Positions 14,139 to 19,233 of a DNA stretch of 19,233 nt are shown piece after piece (position 1 is the stretch's first letter; every line of letters begins with the position of its first letter). Source of the stretch: Desulfurococcales archaeon (GTDB taxonomy: Archaea; Thermoproteota; Thermoprotei_A; Sulfolobales; Desulfurococcaceae); contig WAML01000040.1 of assembly GCA_015522345.1 (NCBI GenBank), forward strand, positions 1-19,233, written 5' to 3'. Under the pieces are notes generated by a model. It was not told the origin of the DNA. It was given only the letters and a program-made list of their open reading frames with translations, and did not search any database. The position numbers and the translations under genes are program-made.

Positions 14139-16061
14139 TTACTTTGCACTCTCTAGGAATTCCTTTAGTTTATTCTTAACAATGCTTGCTACTATTTTTC
14201 CATCAACTCTGCCTCTAACTAAAGACATGACTCTACCCATTATTAGTCCAAAAGCTCTTTCTCTACGCTCCAATACTTTTTCCCTGAGATCATTTATTAT
14301 CTTATCTACTATTTTCTCAAGTTCTTCTTCAGGGATCTTGGTAAGACCTAGTTTTTCAGCTACTTCTTTTGCATGCTTACTTGGGTCTTTAGCTAAATGG
14401 GAGAGGATAGTTGGTATGGCTTCTTTTGCGACAACACCGTTTGCTACTAGATCTAGTGTTTCTTCTATGTGTTCGTCACTAATATTCTCGATAGGAACAC
14501 CATCTTTTCTTAATCCCTTGATAGTAGTTTCTATCGTTGAGGCTATGAGTGTAGGAGATAGTTTGTCTTTGTATTTAACTACAAGTTTCTCGAAGAGATC
14601 AAGCCTAATGTTATTAAGGATAGCTTTAGCTAGTTCAGGACTAAGCTTGAAGACTTCAATAAATCTTCTATACTTTACATCAAATGGTTCAGGAACATAT
14701 TTTTCTGCTTCTCTTAGAAGACTTTCATCTACCTCAATAGGAGGTATGTCTGTCTCTGGATACATTCGTGCAGCTCCAGGCCTAGGCCTCATATACCTCG
14801 TCGTTCCATCAGGGTTAGCGGCTCTAGTCTCAGGAGGAACTCCTTTTAAAGCGTATCTAGCTCTTTCAATAACTGCTTGTAATGCTTTGTACGCTTTATC
14901 TCTTCTATCAGCGATTATTACTATAGCGTCTTTCTCTGGATCAGCATTTAATTCTCTGTATAAAGATTCAACTTCTTCTTGAGAAATACCGTATCCAGGT
15001 AATTCGTCTGTGTGAAATAATCCTCCTACCCCACCCCATACTCTTGCATAATCTGCTAATTCTGTTCCGAATCTTCTACCAGGCTGTACTTCTTTTCCTA
15101 ACAAGCCTTTGAATAATGGTAGCTTAATAGCGTATACTCCAGAATCTTTCCTACTTAATACTCTCTTTATTATCTTAGATCTAGTGTTTTTGAATAAATG
15201 TGTTACATCAAATATTTTATCACTAATGTCTTGTTCTTTTAATCCTCTTTTCTTGAGCTCATCTCTTATTTCTAAAAGTCTTAATTGTCTTAGAGCCTCA
15301 TACTCTACTACCTTGGATATTAAATAGAGGTGTTGTACACCTTTTATCTCAATTTTTTCTCCATCTTTAATAGATACATTTAAGTCTTGACGTATTGTAC
15401 CTAGTCCTCTCTTAGCTTTACCTGTTAGCCTAACTAATTGCCCTATCTTAAAAGCTACTCTTTGAGCTTGTTCAGGAGAGTGAATGTCAGGTGCTGTAGC
15501 TATTTCTATTAATGGTATTCCAAGGCGATCGAGTTTGTATTTCACACGATCTTTTTCTTCACCTATTTTTCTAGCGGCATCTTCTTCTAAACATATTGTT
15601 TGAATACCTATACGTCCTTCTTCGTCTTCTAAGTAGCCTCCTAGAGCAATTATTGCTGTTCTCTGAAATCCTGTAGTATTAGAGCCGTCGATCACTATTT
15701 TCCTCATTACATGGACTTCGTCGACTACCATCGAATTTAGAGCCTTAGCTACTGCTATAGCTATAGAAAGAGCTTCTCTATTCATCTCGTGAGGGGGTTC
15801 TTCATCCGCTTCTACAAGGCATGTAGACTCTCGTGGGGCATGGTATTCATAGATCCTCCCTTTCTTCCACTCGAGCATAGCTGCTACATCTACTTCTCCT
15901 AACTCACTCCTCGCTGGCCTGAGTTCTCTTTCAAATACATCTATCTCTCCTTCTTCAACTAGCTTTGTCGGGCATTTACAGAATAGTTTATGCCTAGTAT
16001 CTAGCTGAATATGTATTTCGAGACCAGCCTTTAGTCCTATGGACGAATAATCTATTTTCAT
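14139..16061 (-). CDS. gatE: Glutamyl-tRNA(Gln) amidotransferase subunit E
   Basis: The kinase/tRNA-binding subunit of the archaea-specific GatDE complex, which turns Glu-tRNA(Gln) into Gln-tRNA(Gln) using ammonia from GatD. The GatB/E catalytic core starts with LKAGLEIHIQLDT and contains conserved cysteines in FCKCP. The AspRS-like insertion domain that marks GatE off from GatB lies near the middle (about 270-420), and the C-terminal helical and YqeY-like tRNA-binding tail follows from about 460. Length (640) is full. The ATG overlaps the GatD stop (ATGA), with GGTGG six nt or so upstream inside gatD. A GTG at 16070 lies in that Shine-Dalgarno site and is rejected. Its presence means the organism uses the indirect route to Gln-tRNA. 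Confidence 0.97.
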   Translation of the reverse strand: MKIDYSSIGLKAGLEIHIQLDTRHKLFCKCPTKLVEEGEIDVFERELRPARSELGEVDVAAMLEWKKGRIYEYHAPRESTCLVEADEEPPHEMNREALSIAIAVAKALNSMVVDEVHVMRKIVIDGSNTTGFQRTAIIALGGYLEDEEGRIGIQTICLEEDAARKIGEEKDRVKYKLDRLGIPLIEIATAPDIHSPEQAQRVAFKIGQLVRLTGKAKRGLGTIRQDLNVSIKDGEKIEIKGVQHLYLISKVVEYEALRQLRLLEIRDELKKRGLKEQDISDKIFDVTHLFKNTRSKIIKRVLSRKDSGVYAIKLPLFKGLLGKEVQPGRRFGTELADYARVWGGVGGLFHTDELPGYGISQEEVESLYRELNADPEKDAIVIIADRRDKAYKALQAVIERARYALKGVPPETRAANPDGTTRYMRPRPGAARMYPETDIPPIEVDESLLREAEKYVPEPFDVKYRRFIEVFKLSPELAKAILNNIRLDLFEKLVVKYKDKLSPTLIASTIETTIKGLRKDGVPIENISDEHIEETLDLVANGVVAKEAIPTILSHLAKDPSKHAKEVAEKLGLTKIPEEELEKIVDKIINDLREKVLERRERAFGLIMGRVMSLVRGRVDGKIVASIVKNKLKEFLESAK

Positions 16062-17410
16062 AAAGGCCACCTAGGGTAGAGGTTTACAGTTAATCTATAG
16101 TTTATTTCACCAGCTATGTTTGAAAGCATGAGTTTACGTACTTCCTTTAGATCACGTGTATAACCTAGAATCCAAGATAATTTTACATATGCTGTTTCTG
16201 GAAGCATATCTTCTCCTGGAATAACTCCTGCTGTAAGCAATTTTCTACCAGTACTATATACATACATATCTATTCTGCCGAATAGACACTGACTAGTCAT
16301 TACAACAGCTATACCTTCTTCTACAGCTCTCTTAATAGTTGGTATAAGCCATTGCGGAGTATGGCCGAGGCCTGTTCCCTCTAATACTATCCCGTGATAC
16401 CCCTTATCTATTAGTACTTCAATGATCTCTGGGTCTATACCAGGGTATACCTTTAGTAGAATCACTTTTTCGTCAAAGCGATTCTTTAGAATGGGTTCTT
16501 TACTCTTATCACGATGTTCTATAATCTTATTTACTACCTTTATCTTCCCTTCTCTAGGATATACTATTGCTAGAGGCCTCTCATTTATTGATTGAAAAGC
16601 GTCTCTACGGCTTGTATGCATTTTTCTAACTTTAGTACCTCTATGAGCTAATGCATAAGCATCTCCTGTTTCACCATGCATTACAACGACTGATTCTGCA
16701 AATGGAGCTTTTGCTGCCGTTAAGAAAGCAGCTGTTAAATTAAATGCTGAATCTGTACTTGGTCTATCACTGCTTCTCTGAGCTCCTACAAGTACTATAG
16801 GTACTCTTTTATTTCTTATTGCGAAAGCCAGTGCTGCAGCTGTATAACCCATAGTATCTGTTCCATGGGCTATAACTATTCCATCATATCCATCGATCAT
16901 ATGTTTATAGGCTTCTTCAGCTATTTTAGACCATAGACGAGGGGCCATGTCTTCACTAAATATTCTAAGAATCTCCTTAGCCTCTACATACGCTATATTA
17001 GCTATCTCTGGTATCCATTCCAGAAGTTCTTCTGTAGAAAGAGCTGGTTTTACAGCTCCTGTTTCATAGTCTACTTTAGAAACTATGGTACCTCCGGTAC
17101 TCAACATTATTACTCTGGGTAAATCACTTTTTTGTACCAGGGGTTTAGAAGGAGCTGGAACAGCTTTCTCGAATGAGCCTATTTTCTCAATAATAGTAGT
17201 ATCCGTCACTCTAACTCCAATATTATAACCATTATCTAGTTTAATTACTACAAATGGTCTATCACCATATAGTGCCTCACGAGGCATTAGCCTTCCTTCA
17301 AATACTTTATCTACATTGACTACTCTAATGCGGTCGCCTACACGAGCATTTATCTTCATTAACTTCTCCTTAACTAATCCACGATACCCATAATAGTCTA
17401 TCTCCTGCAT
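16058..17410 (-). CDS. gatD: Glutamyl-tRNA(Gln) amidotransferase subunit D
   Basis: The asparaginase-like subunit that releases ammonia from glutamine for GatE. The N-terminal beta-barrel-like domain (about 15-80, GDRIRVVNVDKVFEGRLMP) precedes an L-asparaginase fold with the first catalytic threonine in STGGT (Thr105) and the Thr184-Asp185 pair in AHGTDTM. TGLGHTPQW and the later segments fit GatD rather than a free asparaginase. Length (450) is normal. The ATG follows GGAGGT (17420-17415) by four bases. It is the first of four minus-strand genes (gatD, gatE, THEP1, trm1) and has a TATA box near 17455. Confidence 0.97.
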   Translation of the reverse strand: MQEIDYYGYRGLVKEKLMKINARVGDRIRVVNVDKVFEGRLMPREALYGDRPFVVIKLDNGYNIGVRVTDTTIIEKIGSFEKAVPAPSKPLVQKSDLPRVIMLSTGGTIVSKVDYETGAVKPALSTEELLEWIPEIANIAYVEAKEILRIFSEDMAPRLWSKIAEEAYKHMIDGYDGIVIAHGTDTMGYTAAALAFAIRNKRVPIVLVGAQRSSDRPSTDSAFNLTAAFLTAAKAPFAESVVVMHGETGDAYALAHRGTKVRKMHTSRRDAFQSINERPLAIVYPREGKIKVVNKIIEHRDKSKEPILKNRFDEKVILLKVYPGIDPEIIEVLIDKGYHGIVLEGTGLGHTPQWLIPTIKRAVEEGIAVVMTSQCLFGRIDMYVYSTGRKLLTAGVIPGEDMLPETAYVKLSWILGYTRDLKEVRKLMLSNIAGEINYRLTVNLYPRWPL

Positions 17411-17449
17411 AACTACCTCCTACCAACTAAGAATACTCCATATAGTTTG

Positions 17450-17459
17450 GAATATAAGT
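17450..17459 (-). promoter_or_regulatory. Probable TATA box of the gatDE operon
   Basis: CTTATATTCC on the minus strand, centred near 17455, gives a start near 17428 and a leader of about 17 bases that holds the strong GGAGGT site. Confidence 0.5.
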
Positions 17460-17520
17460 AGTTAATTTAATTTCTTACCACCAATAACAACTAAACTAAT
17501 ATTAACTAAAAGGAGGTATA

Positions 17521-17586
17521 TTGATAAGGGGTCGTAGAATATTGGGAATAATAACTTTGTATCTAAAGATGTCTTCATATAATTAA
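17521..17586 (+). CDS. Possible 21-residue small protein with a strong Shine-Dalgarno site
   Basis: A TTG-started frame of 21 codons (MIRGRRILGIITLYLKMSSYN) lies in the gap between gatD and S30e, on the opposite strand to both. AGGAGGT at 17511-17517 is a near-perfect Shine-Dalgarno match, but it sits only three bases before the TTG, closer than elsewhere here. The peptide is basic with a hydrophobic middle. It may be chance. Confidence 0.2.
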   Translation: MIRGRRILGIITLYLKMSSYN

Positions 17587-17607
17587 TTAAATAACTGGAT
17601 TATGCCT

Positions 17608-17775
17608 CTACCTCCTATACCTAGGGACAGTGGCTTCTTGAGCCATAACTATTCTTCTCACATACTCCCATCTATTCCTTCTCCTAGGAGGCATGTTCTT
17701 CTTAGGCTTTGGAGGTATCTTTGGTGTTTGACTCCTAACTTTCCCCGCTTTTGTAAGTGAACCGTGGGATGGCAT
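17608..17775 (-). CDS. rps30e: 30S ribosomal protein S30e
   Basis: Small, very basic ribosomal protein of archaea and eukaryotes; in eukaryotes it is made as a ubiquitin-like (FAU) fusion, here it stands alone. The segment HGSLTKAGKVRSQTPK (about residues 4-19) is the family signature, followed by a proline/lysine/arginine-rich middle and an RRNRWEYVRR stretch. Length is 55. The frame opens at an ATG at 17799, but AGGTGG at 17787-17782 stands six bases before the ATG at 17775, and the predicted transcript start from the TATA box at 17815-17825 falls near 17793, inside the longer frame. Both point to the shorter protein. It lies upstream of gatD on the same strand, with a 197-nt gap. Confidence 0.9.
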   Translation of the reverse strand: MPSHGSLTKAGKVRSQTPKIPPKPKKNMPPRRRNRWEYVRRIVMAQEATVPRYRR

Positions 17776-17814
17776 TCTTCTCCACCTACCTAATGCCATA
17801 TTTCGGCTAAAGCG

Positions 17815-17825
17815 GTTTTTAAAGT
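17815..17825 (-). promoter_or_regulatory. TATA box of the S30e gene
   Basis: CTTTAAAAACC on the minus strand, with A-rich bases before it, is close to the archaeal BRE/TATA pattern. The start about 27 bp on (near 17793) lies below the upstream ATG at 17799, which decides for the ATG at 17775. Confidence 0.5.
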
Positions 17826-18020
17826 TTAGCCATATAAGCAGAATTTTTGTTAACGAAAACCAACATACTTAACCCCGATCAAACACGATCTTAGATTAAA
17901 TTGATTAACACATTTATTGACTAAGAATTCATAGATGTGCAAAGGTTGAAGACAATAAATATGATTGTTATTACCTGGATATAGAGTAGAGTATATGATG
18001 AGAATATAGTCAAAGCGTTT

Positions 18021-18075
18021 CCCCTCTCACGGAATTTTTAGTTAGTTTTCAATACTTTTAATTCCGTGAGAGGGG
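18021..18075. repeat. Perfect 16-bp inverted repeat (hairpin) of unknown role
   Basis: CCCCTCTCACGGAATT (18021-18036) is exactly inverted at 18060-18075, with a 23-nt AT-rich loop. The stem is far richer in G and C than its surroundings. On the plus strand a TATA-like sequence (TATAT, 17992-17996) stands about 27 bp before the left arm, so a transcript could begin at the stem itself. Candidates are a small structured RNA, a 3'-end structure for the minus-strand regulator gene, or a decayed mobile-element end; nothing here decides. Confidence 0.8.
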
Positions 18076-18213
18076 TTAGCCCTACTAGGTGTATGTTTAC
18101 GTGCGGTTTATTATTTTGCGTAGAGGGAAAGTAAATGATAACTGGTATAGGGTGACTTCCTCAAAGAATGGTTCCACTAAGTGGTTTCGAGAAATAATTT
18201 ATTTAAGTACTTT

Positions 18214-19089
18214 TTACTTCATCTTAGACAATACTTTGTCCAATAGATATATTGTTGTAATGTAGGCCAGCGATCCTATGAGGAATAGTATAGTGTATGC
18301 TGTGCCGAGTATTATGTTATCTAGTAGGTATTTCCAGGAGCCAATATTGTTAGCGAACGATGTTGCTATTATTAGAGGTACTGTGATGATCATTGCTCCT
18401 ATAGAGTAGATAACCCAGTTCTTGAATAATATTATACCCAGGTTTTGCTGGCACTTAGCCACAGTCATTGAGTAGAGTACTAGAGCTGGTAATAGTATGA
18501 GTGTAGCCATTATTAATGAACTATAATATGTAGTTGTATAGTCTGTGGCAATAAAGTAAGTTACTGCTACAACTAGTACTAGAGAATAAGAGGCTAGTGA
18601 GTAAAGTATACTCGATCTACTACAATCGTTTGTTATCATAAAGGAGTTCTTTAGGAGGGATGCTGAAGAACCAGTAATCAAGTATCCAGCAACATATAAT
18701 GTAAGAGCTATACGTGATAAGATATCGTAGCTAGGCATAGATACTACAAATAACATCCCAGCTCCAATAATAATGATGATGCCGAGGAAGAACATCTTTC
18801 CTTTAAAAGATTGAGTAGAATACTCAGTTTCTACATCAATTCTGCCAAAGCGTTTAAGGAATTCATACAAGTATAGTCCATCACTATTGAGTGTATACCT
18901 ACCGAGTTCGTCTTTTTCAATAAAATCTCTAAGGATTTTTAAATGATAGTTTAAATGGCCAGTAGACTTAAGACCCAGTCTCTTTAATAACTCGGTATAC
19001 TCTAAAGGGCCTTCTTCAGCGAGTAATCTAATAATTCTCCTTCTAAGAGGGTCCTTGAGTATCTTCAATACTTTATTAACACTATCCAT
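18214..19089 (-). CDS. Membrane-bound winged-helix regulator (ArsR-like DNA-binding domain plus six membrane helices)
   Basis: Probable one-component regulator with its DNA-binding domain fixed to the membrane. Residues 1-80 form an ArsR-like winged helix: DPLRRRIIRLLAEEGPLEYTELLKRLG (first helices), then STGHLNYHLKILRDF as the recognition helix and GRYTLNSDG as the wing. After a short linker come six hydrophobic stretches at about 99-118, 125-147, 160-181, 190-211, 223-245 and 258-282, ending in a basic tail. No signal peptide or known sensor motif is visible, so the signal and the target genes are unknown. The ATG follows GGGTTGAA (19102-19095) by five bases. An 18-bp palindrome lies 53 bp upstream of the ATG. 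It is transcribed alone. Confidence 0.8.
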   Translation of the reverse strand: MDSVNKVLKILKDPLRRRIIRLLAEEGPLEYTELLKRLGLKSTGHLNYHLKILRDFIEKDELGRYTLNSDGLYLYEFLKRFGRIDVETEYSTQSFKGKMFFLGIIIIIGAGMLFVVSMPSYDILSRIALTLYVAGYLITGSSASLLKNSFMITNDCSRSSILYSLASYSLVLVVAVTYFIATDYTTTYYSSLIMATLILLPALVLYSMTVAKCQQNLGIILFKNWVIYSIGAMIITVPLIIATSFANNIGSWKYLLDNIILGTAYTILFLIGSLAYITTIYLLDKVLSKMK

Positions 19090-19141
19090 TTTTATTCAAC
19101 CCGAAATATGACTATGGAGAAGTAGGTGAGAAAAATCTTTT

Positions 19142-19159
19142 TGACTAGAAAACTAGTCA
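19142..19159. promoter_or_regulatory. Palindrome upstream of the membrane regulator (candidate operator)
   Basis: TGACTAGAAAACTAGTCA has perfect seven-base arms around AAAA. It lies 53 bp before the regulator's ATG, near where the promoter should be, and also upstream of a possible divergent start at 19209. A dimeric winged helix such as that of the neighbouring protein would bind this kind of site; binding is inferred. Confidence 0.5.
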
Positions 19160-19208
19160 TCGATAAAGCATTGGAGTGTAAAGAATTATTAATAGAAGAT
19201 TTTATTAT

Positions 19209-19233
19209 ATGAGCTATCCAGTATTTCCTACTA
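19209..19233 (+). CDS. Possible start of a divergent gene cut by the window end
   Basis: An ATG at 19209 opens a frame (MSYPVFPT) that runs off the window. An A/T-rich TTATTAAT (19186-19193) stands about 20 bp before it, as for a leaderless message. Eight codons are too few to name a product or be sure of a gene. Confidence 0.2.

Larger units (their letters stand above)
17776..18213. other. 438-nt interval between S30e and the membrane regulator
   Basis: Holds the S30e leader and TATA box at its left end and the hairpin at 18021-18075. The rest is AT-rich with no gene I can support. A 58-codon frame on the plus strand (GTG 18089 to TAG 18263) runs into the regulator gene's end in antisense and resembles nothing I know. 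A 22-codon frame starts within the hairpin (GTG 18065). No tRNA-like fold or complete C/D box pair was seen. Confidence 0.6.

Noticed and set aside
14182..14982. A 266-codon open frame on the plus strand
   Set aside because: It is antisense to gatE, has no ribosome site and reads as a low-complexity Ser/Leu/Ile-rich protein, a mirror of the real gene.
18021..18075. CRISPR repeats
   Set aside because: There is one inverted pair only; no direct repeats of 23-37 bases with regular spacers occur here or anywhere in the window.
17995..18075. C/D box guide RNA
   Set aside because: ATGATGA at 17995-18001 fits a C box, but no CTGA D or D' box follows at the proper distance.
18089..18265. 58-codon plus-strand frame
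   Set aside because: It overlaps the end of the regulator gene in antisense and resembles no family I know; it is probably chance.
1..19233. tRNA, rRNA or SRP RNA genes
   Set aside because: In a hyperthermophile these would be clear GC-rich islands; no such island or T-loop/acceptor pairing was seen in any gap.

Overview
The window looks like chromosome from a low-GC hyperthermophilic archaeon of the Thermoproteota (Crenarchaeota), most likely a Desulfurococcales member of the Staphylothermus/Desulfurococcus kind. The phylum rests on an archaeal TFB, a TFE-beta/RPC39-type basal factor, the archaeal GatDE amidotransferase, ribosomal proteins S8e and S30e, SRP19, Gar1 and an ADP-forming acyl-CoA synthetase. 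The genus is an inference from composition and gene content. Genes are packed tightly. Promoters have TATA boxes about 27 bp before short leaders that begin near a GGTG-type Shine-Dalgarno site.

Layout. Positions 1-2718 (minus strand) are an operon of PRPP synthetase, a Trm-G10-type tRNA methyltransferase and an RNase Z-family nuclease that seems to lack the tRNA-binding arm. Divergent from it are an AmmeMemoRadiSam-type radical SAM enzyme and a GPN-loop GTPase. From 4873 to 7880 lie the alpha and beta subunits of an ADP-forming acyl-CoA synthetase and a long coiled-coil protein, convergent with a cis-prenyltransferase (7899-8717, minus). From 8795 to 12317 (plus) come an inosine/xanthosine triphosphatase, S8e, SRP19, Gar1, TFB and TFE-beta. 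From 12327 to 17410 (minus) a probable operon runs gatD, gatE, a THEP1-type NTPase and trm1, with S30e upstream. The end holds a 438-nt gene-poor interval with a perfect 16-bp hairpin and a gene for a six-helix membrane protein with an N-terminal winged helix.

How the genes work together. Most serve gene expression: tRNA 3' processing, m2G10 and m2,2G26 methylation, Gln-tRNA formation, ribosome and SRP parts, pseudouridylation RNPs and transcription initiation. PRPP synthetase, the NTPases and the acyl-CoA synthetase supply or clean up nucleotides and make ATP from acyl-CoA.

No phage, insertion sequence, CRISPR array, tRNA or rRNA gene was found. The points most worth following are the hairpin at 18021-18075, a 19-bp element shared by the gar1-tfb and tfe-beta leaders, the arm-less RNase Z, and the membrane regulator with a palindrome upstream. 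I found no clear new multi-gene system; this is mainly a housekeeping region.
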